Below, in pieces: positions 11,932 to 24,735 of a stretch of 60,305 nt of DNA (positions are counted from its first letter, which is position 1; each line of letters starts with the position of its first letter). A model generated the notes under the pieces. It made no database searches and had not been told where the DNA came from. It was given only the letters and a program-made list of their open reading frames with translations. Origin of the DNA: Lingula anatina (lineage: Eukaryota > Brachiopoda > Lingulata > Lingulida > Lingulidae); the NCBI RefSeq assembly GCF_001039355.2, contig NW_019775628.1, positions 155,128 to 215,432 on the forward strand, given 5' to 3'. A program made the translations under genes and the position numbers.

Positions 11932-12650
11932 TCTATTCTTTTTTTTTTTTAATCAAAACAAGTAACTGATTATTACAAGTGATATTAGAGAGAATCTGTC
12001 CATGCACTCACAAGGCCTTGTGTTGGCTGTTGGAGTATAATAGCGCCCTCTTTTTCCTGCGGTCTAAGTGTACAATGGAGGGATCATGGAACTGAGTGAA
12101 GATGTAGTTGCCATCTTGGCTTCCTAACGGAACAAGCACATGCCACATTTTATATGACAAAGGAAAGCGCAAATTATACTTATATCTGTAACACTAGTCT
12201 GAACTCACTGATGCAAATGGCACTGGGACTGCCTTACACTGATAGATTATTGACTATCCTGATTCATTTGATGAAATAAATGAAATTTTCATCTCATCAT
12301 TAATGTTGAGTATATGTGTGTTAACAATAAAACTGCTTAGATAGTATATTCATTATATTGTTTTGGATCGATGCTTACAAATGAGAAATATAGCTAAGAT
12401 GTTCAGACTTCCTAAGGAAGAGAAAAAATTAGTAAAACACTGCCTCACACACAGACACAGAAACAAGCAGTTAGGGAAACACGCAGAGAGTCAGCCAGTC
12501 AGACAAACAAACAGATTGTACTGCACATTGTACTACACAACAGAATTCCGTAATAAGTTTACCACGGAGCTCTACACTGACCCAAGAGAACACTGAGAGA
12601 AAACTGATAGGGAAAATTAACCAACACAACACAGCAGCTTTGTTGCAAAA
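11932..12650. repeat. Intron block shared with 34190-34880
   Basis: About 0.7 kb matches the intron between receptor exons 20 and 21 in copy B (for example the shared stretch with GATGTTCAGACTTCC at about 12400 and 34637). In copy B about 6.2 kb of exon-bearing sequence separates this block from the ZP exons; here they are adjacent. No gene is seen up to 13170. Confidence 0.75.
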
Positions 12651-13175
12651 TTAAAGGGATAACAACCGTACGTAAGATATCCGTATTTCACAATAAATAC
12701 AATGTTAACAACTCATAGAAATACAATAAATTCTATTTTGCCCCCAAAACGGCAGTTAACACAATTATTTTGGAATTTGCACTTGCCATCACATCACGTG
12801 ACCTTCATAGATGGCTACACACTGTAATAATCTCTTAAGCTTTTTATAGAAAAAAAAACAGGGACTATTTTGAATGTGGGAATGGATTCATTTACAATTG
12901 GTATGTATGGGAAAATTGTCCTTTACCCCAGGAAAATTCATTTTTTGGCCAAATAAGATTGATAATATAAAGAGACTAATTTCGATCGGTTTTCAAACGC
13001 ATTTAGTTCACCAACATTTCAAAAAACTTACTATAAAGGGACAGCTGAATAACTACCAGTGCGTATACAAATATTCTACCTTTTCTGCATTTGGTCTTAC
13101 ACCATTCTTAACTATTCAAAGTGAGGAAAACTCGATCTATCTTGATGTAAAAAAAAACGTTTGGATAAAGTTTAA

Positions 13176-13508
13176 GCCTCGGTCACAACCGGACGCACGA
13201 CTTTCATGATCGTACGTCCCCTGCGATTTTTGGGTGTTGCGGAGGCCGTGGAGTTCGTAGAGGTAGAGGAAAGTCTGCCTTGCTAGTCGCAAGGGCCACA
13301 TGAGATGTCCTTTCAACCAGGGACGCTAATTGCAAGGAGCGATGGCCGTGGAAATTGTACTCATTTCTTGAGTTTGTCTTGCTTCCTGTGTGCGTGGCAC
13401 ACACACACCACTTACGAAGGGAATGCAACGCACGGCGAAAGTAGTGCCCTTTTCCGTCAGTTTTGCTTCACACTTGCCTCACACGTTTGTGGTGACGTAC
13501 TGACGGCG
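13176..13508. mobile_element. Left part of an inverted-repeat DNA transposon
   Basis: It begins GCCTCGGTCACAACCGG directly after TTTAA (13171-13175) and matches the first 333 bp of the complete copy at 17313. It stops at the N at 13509. Its last 25 bases equal the first 25 bases after the N at 20729, so the remainder of this same element is at 20755-21325. Confidence 0.85.
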
Positions 13509-13509
13509 N
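13509..13509. other. Assembly join (single N)
   Basis: Contig boundary inside a transposon. The left flank 13484-13508 is identical to 20730-20754. Confidence 0.9.
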
Positions 13510-15183
13510 GAAGTATCTTAACAGACGTGTTTTGGTTATTTATATAAAAATATTTTCAAAACATTATATAATGTTTTTCCAGAATGTTATAAACACGCTG
13601 ATAAAACTCCACAAAATGACGTTACATGTATCATAAAATTTTGTAGAAACGGTCTTCGAATCTTTTTACAAATTATAACGTTACTGTACATCATTTTGCA
13701 TGGGGTTAAAACACCCATAACGTTACCATAATGTTCTTCTATACCATTACCAGCATGTAACCATCTGATAACGTCGTGAAAACGTTATTTGTTATTTGGA
13801 TTATTACTTAAAGGTACATATGAATCGAGCATCGGTGGAGCTTGGGTTGCCAGTAACACATATAAACCACCTCTAGATTCTTATACGACTCAAATAAAGT
13901 CGACATGCCAAGCGACAAACTGAATAAATCACTCGATCAGCCATAAAAGAACTTTAGACTGCTCTTTAAATTTTTGGTCGGAAATTTAACCTACTTATCT
14001 GCCCCATGTATATACAGGATAGTAAGCTAACAGAAAAATCCATTCAAATATCATTTTTCGGGTAATATTAATCAATGCCTTCTGGCAATTTCCTTAATTA
14101 TACTTTTTGAAACTATACTGGTATTTGGTTGGTTTTTGAGCAAAAAATTGACTTTGTATGCATCGTTAATAGGCCTATTTTAAATAAGCACGCGTTACTG
14201 CAAGGAAGGACACCAAGCGTTCGAGCAGACTGCTCCACGCCTTCAACAGCTCCTCAAGTTTACAAGGGGAAGTGTTAAGCCAAATTGTTGAGCCTTGAAA
14301 TAAACTTATGGGACCGGTGAAACTAATCACATAGCTAAAAGTGCGACACTTCTCAGAATGTTAAACATTTTTATTTCTTATGAAAGAAGCTTGAAAAGCT
14401 AAACTTGTTGTTCAGCTACCCTCTACCAGGGCCACGGATTGATTTTTCACAGATATGTCTCTAGATAAATAGATAGTCAATTTGGTCTGATGTCGCCTCA
14501 GCAAAAAAAGTCCCCAAGAACTGCGGCCTTGATAGAGGATATTGTTCAGCAGCTCCACTCGTTTAGGAATTCCACACCTATAGCAGCTCCATATGTTTAG
14601 CAGCCTCACGCGCTTAGCAGGGGAAGTGCTTAGCCAATGTGCTTAGCTTGTGATAGACTTATTATAGATTCATATACCGGTGAAGCTAAGCACATAGCTA
14701 AACGTGTAACACTGCCAATGTGTCTAGCATTTTCTTCTGTGAAACGCTTGAAAAGCTATACGTGCTTAGCTTTTACACCTATTTCTAAATGCGTATAGGT
14801 GCTTTTCGTATGTTGTATGTATTTAAATGCTAAGCACTGTTTTTACAGTGTACCTTTACACGGGTGAAATAAACCACGCATGTTTTCATCATAACTAAAT
14901 AAGTGTATTTATCCAAAAATATAATCAAGGTGGAAAAGAAACAACCCCTTCGTCACTTTTGGCAATTATTTTGTTACATTACATGTACCCCTGTATAGTA
15001 CTGACATTGTTTATATCTTATGTATTATTATTGAAGAGTTTTGTGTTTTGTAATACGCTGTAGTTTTCTCTTAGTACATTCAAACACCTTGGCATCATAG
15101 GTTTTAAGATCAGTTTTTAGTCACTTAGTCAAATCATAAAATCTTACAGAAATTTATCAAAATATATAAAAAAACATACTTAC
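13510..15183. repeat. Gene-free stretch with a diverged tandem repeat
   Basis: No coding exon is recognised. Two related units of about 350 bp (about 14260-14420 and 14610-14790) share the order: GGGAAGTG-TTAGCCAA, ACATAGCTAAA, GAAAAGCTA. The motif GCTAAGCAC and its complement recur many times to 14860, giving local fold-back potential. This may be an unclassified repeat family. Confidence 0.5.
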
Positions 15184-16281
15184 AAGAAAAATTAGGAAAA
15201 TAATCCTTTTTGCAAATGCTCCAAGCGGCATTTTTCGGCCAACAGGCATGGAAGCGCCTGTCTGTTGGTCACAAAAGCCCTGTGGCATGAATTTTGTCCC
15301 TTTTTTGCGTGCTGATTGCAAACAGGCAGATGAGACTGATCCAATGAATCCAAGAACAACGGGTGCAAGCATACTCCCGAGCAACAGACAGTACCATCTA
15401 AGTTTCTCGATTTTTTCAAAGTTTTCAACAACAAGTGCTGTAACATTGTCTGATATACTATCAGTGAAATGATAAGATGCATCTGTCCTGTTCTCTTTTA
15501 TTTTCGAAATAGATACAACAATGAGAATCCTGTAGGAAGTAACACCAGCAATAATGATGACGAGAGTTACTATGCCAAACAGGAGCAGAGAAATCACAGA
15601 GCAATATTTGTCCACGGTACTTTCTTCGTCGTCGGGTTGTTCTTTAATCTTAGACTTCAGAAATTCATGAAAGTCGAACGTCTCTCTAAATTAAAAAACA
15701 AGAAGATATGTCATATTCAGACAGTTTTTTTATTTGATTTAAGTCATTAAATTCTTAACCTGGTGTATGTGAGATTTTTGCACATAATTCTTTTTTTTTT
15801 TTTTTCGTTTTCTCGAGCAAGAGGTACAGAGCAGCTGATTAATTGACAAAGGACCGGTGCGCCTGTTGGACAAAGGGAGAGGGCTCTCGTGAGTATGCAC
15901 ACACATTTATTCAGGAAGATTGAAGCGGGAGGGAGGGAGGTATACATGTATATGTATCTTGCTATTTCCTGCAAATCAGTGCTAATATAAATAATCTAAA
16001 AGAAATGTGCGATTTAAGCGATATTTATTTTTATCATGTTTTTGGATTTTATCTTGTCACTAAGGAAGTTACACGTATTGCATTTCACTTATGACTTGTT
16101 CTCGTTTTATATAATACGTTCTTATTTGTCATCATTCTCGCATTATCTTTCCTATACTTTGTCTGTATACTTACGTTGTAGCAGCAGTGCCGGTTACCTC
16201 GGTTGTAGCAGCTGTTGGGTTGTCTTCATCTACACCCCCCTCGGTACGGCCCTCATCAGACATTGTCCACGATTTCACCAC
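15184..16281 (-). CDS. 5' end of a multi-pass membrane protein (partial), possibly chitin synthase
   Basis: Two coding exons on the minus strand: 16281-16175 (ATG at 16263, MSDEGRTEGGVDEDNPTAAT...) and 15685-15184. Phase 2 closes at the junction and the fragment is about 197 residues. A donor-like CAGAAAG/GTAAGT at about 16524 could end a 5' UTR exon. The protein has an acidic N-terminus, then TM1 (SLLLFGIVTLVIIIAGV), an extracellular-type loop with an NVT sequon, TM2 (LLLGSMLAPVVLGFIGSV), a basic loop, and TM3 beginning at the exon end (KRIIFLIFL). The LGSMLAPVVLGFIGSV / AFAKRIIFLIFL pairing is reminiscent of the N-terminal membrane block of animal chitin synthases, but no catalytic exon is present. 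No downstream exon was found in the 1.7 kb to the contig edge. Confidence 0.45.
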
Positions 16282-16559
16282 CTAAAACAGTCCACTTGTA
16301 TATTAATGTTTCTTCTCAAATGCTTGATGTCACGTTTTATTTGTACCTTAACGACGATTAATTGATAAGATTAAATACAGCATTTCTCTGCGTGACGAGG
16401 TAAACTTTAACGTTAGGCTAAGGAAAATATTATTTAATCCTGGTTACATGAACGCTTTCATATGAACTTCATTTGTATTATGGGTGCTCCATAAGACGCA
16501 GCGTGTGGTATTTATTAAACTTACCTTTCTGCCACCCGGTTGCTATTTGATGTAGTTCT

Positions 16560-17312
16560 CAATCGATAAGCTCATGAAAAACAGTCTCTTCCAAGAACTT
16601 CTTTATTTAAAACTGTTGGTAGCAACGAGTGCCCAATATACAATCAACATTACAATTGACATGCCGTTTGCATTTTTAACGCGTCATCGCACCTGAAAGG
16701 ACGTGCCGTACCTTTTGATAATAAAAAAGCGCGCCTGCTGTATTTGCAAACCTACTATGCGACAGTGTATACCTATTAAACAAAAACGAGCTGAATCATT
16801 ATCGCTTGACCTTACTCATGCATGAATATAAGAGTCTGCATTTAATTATATGATCAATAATAAATTTATAAGCAGGCATCGTATAACTCTACGTACGTGT
16901 TAGTCGAGAAAAAAAACGTATAAAATTATATTTTACGACAACGACGCATCACTGCACTAAACATACCCTTCACCCTGGTGCTGAATATAACTGAACTACG
17001 TGTTGACCGAATACCAATATAACAGAATATTTGTATTTACAACCCCATTGTGCGGCAGCGTATAAATCTAACAATCGAGAACGGACTTACACGTTATCGT
17101 TGTACATTTACAACGTATGAAAACAAGGTTTCACAACAGGTAACTTAGTAAATTAAAATGAATCTAAGGCAACATAATCAAACTCAAGAAAAAAATAATG
17201 ATTCAATTAAAGCAACTTGATCTGTCATATTATTGCCCCTAAAGAATTTTAAACGCCTCGTCTAGTTTCATAGTGTGACGAAGTTATTGGCTTGTCTTCT
17301 TCATGTTATATA
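16560..17312. other. Upstream AT-rich region without recognised gene
   Basis: This is 5' of the membrane-protein fragment. It contains mixed AT-rich sequence and no coding exon I can support. Confidence 0.5.
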
Positions 17313-18224
17313 GCCTCGGTCACAACCGGACGCACGACTTTCATGATCGTACGTCCCCTGCGATTTTTGGGTGTTGCGGAGGACGTGGAGTTCGTAGAGG
17401 TAGAGGAAAGTCTGCCTTGCGAGTCGCAAGGGCCACATGAGATGTCCTTTCAAGCAGGGACGCTAATTGCAAGGAGCGATGGCCGTGGAAATTGTACTCA
17501 TTTCTTGAGTTTGTCTTGCTTCCTGTGTGCGTGGCACACACTCACCACTTACGAAGGGAATGCAACGCACGGCGAAAGTAGTGCCCTTTTCCGTCAGTTT
17601 TGCTTCACACTTGCCTCACACGATTGTGGTGACGTACTGACGGCGTACGTCAGTTTTGCTTCCTGTTCTCCTCTTCTTTCTTCTTCCTCTTCCCTTTTTT
17701 CTACTATGTAAGCTTCTTTCTCTTGCCTTTTGGAGGCATATTAGAAAGTAAATCGAGCAAAAATTTGAAAATTTTGAAAATTGTTGTTCACGTAACACAG
17801 TCGACGTTCACTGTAAAGACAAGAGCGTGCGTCGTGAGCACGCCTCTTATACGCCAGGCGTGGGGGTGACGCACGTGCGACGCATTCCCGGTGTGTTCTC
17901 GATTTTGTTCGTTAGTTGAGAGGGCGTGCGCCTTACTCAACACGCAAAGGGCACTTGCTCCTTCATTGCTCGCGACGTGCGTCTTGCACAACGTGCGTCT
18001 CTCTTGCTAACTCCGTGCGAGAGGAGCAAGTTACGCTTGCGGCCTCGCTGTTCGCAGGTTATTCGTAGAATCTTTTGGACATGTCCAACATCCTCCGTAC
18101 GTGCTTACGGGCTGTCTGCGAACTCGAAATTTCGTAAGAAGGACTTGCGTGGGACGTGAGATTCTGCGCAAAATTTGGACGTAAACAGCCCGTAAGAGCC
18201 CGTACGGCCGGTTGTGACCGAGGC
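17313..18224. mobile_element. Complete 912-bp inverted-repeat transposon (non-autonomous)
   Basis: Both termini are GCCTCGGTCACAACCGG in inverted orientation, and the internal sequence is GC-rich and CpG-rich with repeated ACGTGCG / GCGTGC motifs. No transposase is encoded. The split copy at 13176-13508 plus 20755-21325 totals 904 bp and is closely similar. Flanks of this copy (ATATA left, TTTAC right) do not form a clear target duplication. Confidence 0.85.
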
Positions 18225-20728
18225 TTTACGCGAGGTAGCAAATACAACTCAGATATTATCTTTCTTATTATTTATTGAACTACTGTCCAGTTATTACCCG
18301 CGCCGCTTCCTTCATTTCTTTTCCTACCTCATGCAATCTCTAGCGGCCTTCTCTCTGTTTACACTAAGCGCAGTTGTATAAGTACCATAAGAGCATGTCA
18401 ATCAACTTAACTGCATGCTGTCACTAACTAACATTACAATAGTACAGGTATGACTTTAAGAAAAGCACAAATTTCATACATCATTTCCCGAATATAATTT
18501 TTGCTCAGGTTCTCTGCTTGAAGGACGTACACTCCAAGCGTCCAGGGTCTCTTGGGTCACATCAAATTTATGTATCATGTCAGAAAAAATTTTGCTTTCG
18601 GTCAATGTTTACGCATATGCGATAATTTTGTTGAGCAGTAAGTACAGTGGCTGCCAATAGAGTCTCTAGATTTCGATTTCCAAACTTTATTTTTCGGCTT
18701 TTCAACTAGTCACTTTCATTGTATTATTCCTATTTTTTTCTATTTTATTATTATCATAAAAAATCTTTTCTGTACTGTAGACTTATAAGGGAGCGAACGA
18801 GCGAATATGAATGCGCGTGCGTGGTTATTTGTGGGAGTGTATGAGAGGAGGTTCTTTACATTACTCTACTTTTTGTGTTAATTTTATTTTCACACTATGT
18901 ACACGCTTTTATTTGTTTTATTTATTTCAATAGTCAGAATAAAATTTCAAAAAGAAAACAAGAAGAGGTGTGCTCGTATGTAAAACTAATTGCATTCAGT
19001 AAGAGTCCTCGCAGAGTTGAATCGTTTTACGCAGACCGATAGCTTCAATGGGAATGTATTTTAAGATCCATATTTAACTTATTTAACCAACCACCGGTAT
19101 TTGTTAATGGAAAAATTGGATCACATCTGTTGTTAAAAACAAATGGGCTCATGTGCTTCGTTACATTAAAATGCCCATGTGTCGCTTAAAATGAATCGAA
19201 ACTCGTCTATGAAGTTGCCCGATGAAAGAAAAAAATTTAGAGACCATTATACATAAAAATTAGTTTGATAATATGTATTTAAAGATGTGGTGTGAGCAAA
19301 GTCATACTCGATATACTTGCCCCATTTATCAGGTCTTTATGTAGATCTACCTGTCTAGTCACTGGCCGATCCAAATTTTACTGGGGAAGGGACACAAAGA
19401 CAAAATACACATGCTTCGCTTATAAGTAAAAACCAAAATCGTTTCTGAAGTTATCCGATGAAACAATATTATTTAAAGATTAGAATAGATATAATAATAA
19501 TAATAATAAGTGCGACCAACCCAAATGTTAAGGAAATGATATTTGCATCGCCCATTGAAGAGATAAGTGTGAAAATCTTACAACTGACCCCTGGAAAACC
19601 AATTGGCGTATTTGAAACCCCGAAATTCTTTCCCCCTAGTAGAGCGAAGGTCTGCCTGGTTTATGCTACTGCTGAATATAATCAAAAGGTTAAAGTAGGA
19701 ACAATCAGAAACCAAAACATATTTTTGCGGTTCACAACTACATATACAAATGTACAGTGTTAAGCAAATAAAAGTTCTAAAATACTGAAAGACTTGAGAT
19801 CAAAGTTGGTACATTGAACTCGTGCTGATTTTCTCAGCAATAGAAATATAATCTTGGTTGTAGTTAAATGCTTGCTTGACTTGAACGTAGAAAATATTGA
19901 GTATACGTTTGTACAGACCTCACACCTATGTATATAATTTTCATTTTGCATGTTAAGATACTTTTAAAAAACTTCTAAGATAGTAGAACCTTTTATATTT
20001 TCAACCAGATGATTAAGTAAATCAAACAGTCTACTACCGAGAAGCATGTTTCAAACAGACATGATAAATCTCTGGGGCCGAGCAAACAAACTCTCTGATC
20101 GCAATTTCTTCTCTCTAGTACAGTCAAAGTGGTGCTAACTAAAGGGACTAATGGGCATATTCAGAAACTACGAAAGACAAGAAAAACTAGAGAATCAGAG
20201 AGGCGGTACCGCCGACGGGTACTGTACCAACAGCTGGAGTAAGCGCATTCGTATGGAAAACAAAAAAGGGGATACCACCATCAGTGTTGTGCTTGAAAAG
20301 CTGTACGAAATAGAATAAACAAGAGTTTTCAATGTTTTTGATGAATATTACACTTTATAACAAAATCATGGGGAAAAGTAAAAGTTCAAGTCCAAATTTG
20401 GGCATGAGATCGTCCTCAACTGATTTAGGGGGTGGACTTTTAGTATGGGGCAACATCAGCTGTTCGCCACACTTCTGGGACACACCCTTCTCTCAGGGAA
20501 ATATTATATATTGCACATATTGATTTTGCTTAGAAAGGTGCTTAATCGCGTAAAAACCAGTTAGGTATTTCATCTGGGCCACTTGCCTTATGAACCTTTT
20601 TTTTTCTCCACTTGAGCTACTGAGATGTATTTGTCAGGGATATGTTCAAGATGAGGAGGTATGATATTACTATTCAACGGGTTTAAGTCAGCAGAAACAG
20701 ATTAAAAGAAACCATTGATATGATCAGC
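18225..20728. other. Gene-free AT-rich stretch in the inserted contig
   Basis: Scattered short open frames are present, none with recognisable domains or convincing splice structure. A 100-codon frame at 19458-19763 has no match I can name. Nothing else is supported here. Confidence 0.5.
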
Positions 20729-20729
20729 N
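20729..20729. other. Assembly join (single N)
   Basis: Right boundary of the 13510-20728 segment. The 25 bases that follow duplicate the last 25 bases before the N at 13509. Confidence 0.9.
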
Positions 20730-21325
20730 CGTTTGTGGTGACGTACTGACGGCGTACGTCAGTTTTGCTTCCTGTTCTCCTCTCCTTTCTTTTTCCTCCT
20801 CCCTTTTTTCTACTATGTAAGCTTCTTTTTCTTGCCTTTTGGGGGCATATTAGAAAGTAAATCGCGCAAAAATTGAAAATTTTGAAAATTGTTGTACACG
20901 TAACACAGTCGACGTTCATTGTAAAGACAAGAGCGTGCGCCGTGAGCACGCCTTTTATACATCGGGCGTGGGGGTGACGCACGTGCGACGCATTCCCGGT
21001 GTGTTCTCGATTTTGTTCGTTAGTTGTGAGGGCGTGCGCCTTACCCAACACGCAAAGGGCACTTGCTCCTTCATTGCTTGCGACGTGCGTCTTGCACAAC
21101 GCGCGTCTCTCTTGCTAACTCCGTTCGAGAGGAGCAAGTTACGCTTGCAGCCTCGCTGTTCGCAGGCTATTCGTAGAATCTTTTGGACATGTCCAACATC
21201 CTCCGTACGTGCTTACGGGCTGTCTGCAAATTTCGTAAGAAGGACTTGCGTGGGACGTAAGATTCTGCGCAAATTTTGGACGCAAACAGCCCGTAAGAGC
21301 CCGTACGGCCGGTTGTGACCGAGGC
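20730..21325. mobile_element. Right part of the split inverted-repeat transposon
   Basis: It matches the right two-thirds of the complete copy at 17313-18224 and ends CCGGTTGTGACCGAGGC, followed by TTTAA (21326-21330). That TTTAA equals the flank at the left part (13171-13175), as expected for one insertion with its target duplication. Confidence 0.85.
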
Positions 21326-21397
21326 TTTAAAATAAAGTAGAATACTAATAGGTGCTTTTTTCAGCCAGCTTTATCCCCGCCCTCCAGTTTGTTCAGT

Positions 21398-21480
21398 TGC
21401 AAGATTCACATATAATAAGAATTTCAGTCACCTTGTGAAGTGACTGAAATTCTTATTATATATGAATTTCAGTCACCTTG
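21398..21480. repeat. Fold-back repeat, copy B only
   Basis: CATATAATAAGAATTTCAGTCAC is followed after a short loop by its inverse, then by a further direct partial copy. Copy A has a single version of the unit at about 254-285, so this is a local inverted duplication specific to copy B. Confidence 0.75.
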
Positions 21481-22436
21481 TGAGGGCAGTCTGGATATTA
21501 TTTTTCAGTATTTGAGTGGTTATTTTTAATACAAATTGGTAGGTAGCATTATCAGAAGGGACGTCTAGCCATTATCTTAGTCGCCCTTACGAGGTCACCT
21601 GCAACTGCGGTTAACGTTATCTCATATCAACCGAACCGCAAACAAAATGACACTTATTTTGAAAGATGATGATATACATTTACACTTCGTGTGTAATTAA
21701 CAGTTTTAAATGACATAACATTTTTTCAACTATAAAAATGATAACACTTTTTTTAACATAAATGCTTATCACATTAGTTGCGTTATTTCCTTAATGTGTC
21801 TTATATAACACGGCGTCACATTGGATAAGAAGGTCTCAGGCGCGTTTTGTGACTTTACTCAGTACCACACCACGGGGTATCTACGGTTAAAATAAGAGGT
21901 AAGTTGTCACATCTATCTATTTCTATGAAAATTGGATACTTAACATCATCAGGCCAGATCATGAGCCTAGGTTTCAAAAAAAAAAAAAAAACTCTGAACA
22001 TTTATCATGGGACCTAACACCTTACCGGTCGGAAATCTCAGGGATCATCAGTTTCCGCGGAAAAAGGTCATGTCTGTAAGATAATGCAAAGAGGGAGAAG
22101 AGCGTTACACTTATTCTGTACAGGTAGACATTTAGTTATTAATATGTTTAATTAATTTCCTCTGTAAAAACCTACAGACTTATGTAGGATGAAATTAAAA
22201 AAGGACTGTTAGGAAGCTTTATCAAAAATACCAGTTGTAATTTTTGTCGGTCAATAAATTTTTTATTTAAGGATTTTTTACTCTGCGTTCAAAGCAACAT
22301 GCACATGTCGGTATAGGTCCGTATAAAGTATACATGCACTTAGCTGTTTGAACGATGCAAGGTTTATCATGAACTTTTTGTTTCTTTTCAGTTGTGGACA
22401 TCACTCGCGCTGCCCTTTCTGCTACACACAATCACA

Positions 22437-24156
22437 ATGAGGAAGTCAACAGTCCTGGGGATTCTTCTGATCATCGCTGGTCATCAGGTAGGGTAAAACA
22501 CCACGTTTATTAACCTGATATGTCACCCAAGTCATGTTGTAAAAAAGGTTTCTTTAAGAGAGCCTAATAACAAGCGGATCCAGTACAAGGCGCAGAGATC
22601 ACGTGTCACGTGCCACTCGGAAGTTTGTGCATAAATTTTAATTTCATTCTGAAATTTTAGTTAACCGATGTCCGACTGCAGGAATCCGCTTTTTGCTGTA
22701 ATTCCCAAACCACTTACCCACTCCCCTTTTTGTTAGCCATTAAAAACCTATTTCACTTCAAAATCTATTTCATTCTTGCGAACATGTATAACGAGGTTCT
22801 ATTGTTAGATTTTGTGGGCAAGCAGGTTCTGAATCCTTCTTAATTTGGCTCCCTGAAGACTTCATAAATTACAATCACGCGCAAAGGTTGTGAACTATTT
22901 CCTTACCTTGACCACTGGCATATCTTTGTCAATGCATGCCTTGATGAACTCTTCCAATATGGCCGTCAAAACCACTTCTGTAAATCTATCCGAAACAAAT
23001 GTATATATAACCAACACCACTTGAAAAAAGAAAATGCCAAATGTGCCACACAGGAGTTATAGAGGATGAAAAGCACTTTTTAATTACCTGTCCTCTGTAT
23101 ATTGAATACAGAAAAGAACGCTTTCAAATATTTCAAAGCGGCCATACATGCTTTACACATTTAAACAACGAAGATAAATTCTCCTTCATAATGAACAACC
23201 CAAACGAGTCAGTTACAATATCCTTGGCCAAATTCCTTAACCTCGATTTTGGCAGAAGAAACTGTGCTAACTCTTCCACTTTGTGATGTCTATGGCTATA
23301 AATAATTTCTATAAATATGAAGGTTTGCTTCACATAGTAGAAAACAGGCTTGTGCATAATTAATATCTATGTCTTAGTCATGTATACAATACTTGTAGTA
23401 TGATGCTAGCATATGATCAGTGTTGTGAGCAGTTGACTCGGCATTAAGACCATACCTAGCTTATCATTATGAAATACTGAACATGTATGTATAATAATGG
23501 TACATTTCTATATATGTAATTTTGGTGCTATTTATCTATGTATTATTATTATTATTAGGCCTTTCATTACTGTTGTTGCTATAACTTTAATTCTGTACAT
23601 TCTCAGTCTGGTGTAGAAAGTACAGTATTAATAAAGCACATAATATATACGGGAGTATCAAACTTAGATGAAGTTTGTAAATAAGTGTTATTACGTGAAT
23701 GTGTTTTGAGATGTAAACAAAAAATTTCTTTCAAATTGTACATGTATAACAACTGAACACACACACACACACACACACACGATAAAAGGAAGAAAAAAAG
23801 TAATTGTAATGTCTGAATTTGATAAAGCAGTTGACTCGGCATTAAGACCATACCTAGCTTATCATTATGAAATACTGAACATGTATGTATAGTAATGGTA
23901 CATTTCTATATATGTAATTTTGGTGCTATTTATCTATGTATTATTATTATTATTATTAGGCCTTTCATTACTGTTGTTGCTATAACTTTAATTCTGTACA
24001 TTCTCTGTCTGGTGTAGAAAGTACAGTATGAATAAAGCACATAATATATACGGGAGTATCAAACTTAGATGAAGTTTGTAAATAAGTGTTATTACGTGAA
24101 TGTGTTTTGAGATGTAAACAAAAAGTTTCTTTCAAATTGTACATGTATAACAACTG

Positions 24157-24193
<37 letters not shown>

Positions 24194-24656
24194 TAAAAGG
24201 AAGAAAAAAAGTAATTGTAATGTCTGAATTTGATAAAGCGCATGGGTGGTCGCAGTGACAGTGACGTAGGCCTACACTGTGGCCGAATAAACATTGTAAA
24301 CAGATGTGAACAGCGTTTGGATAATGTTTCAAATCAAGCAAAATGTTAAGTTGACCAAGGACGTACAGAGAAAGTATCAAATCTAAGTTAATTTAGTTTA
24401 AGTTTCTTTTAACATTGTATAACAACCATCGGGTTGCAATTTTACTGAATAAACTGTTATTATTATTATTAAAGATATATGCTTTAAGCTTGCCTCATAA
24501 GATCACTTTGCGCCTATCGCACTCGCCGGTTGTCACTCATTCGTTAGGTTGTCTTATTCACGTAAAATATTTGTGTTTTCATTTCTGTAACGTTCATATT
24601 CATTTTGTTTCAATAAAGTTGTAAATTTTCATCACTAGCTGTAATCATTTCCTTGC

Positions 24657-24735
<79 letters not shown>

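Noticed and set aside
17292-17711. 139-codon plus frame inside the 912-bp transposon
   Set aside because: The frame is partly conserved between copies only because the element is repeated. It has no transposase motif and is interrupted in the other copy.
19458-19763. 101-codon frame in the inserted contig
   Set aside because: Some residues look protein-like, but no family, splice sites or neighbouring exons could be supported.
20935-21318. 127-codon frame in the right part of the split transposon
   Set aside because: GC-rich repeat sequence without domain resemblance, ending in the terminal inverted repeat.
24132-24380. 82-codon minus frame across the CA microsatellite
   Set aside because: Created by the CA repeat (Val-Cys runs); no gene.
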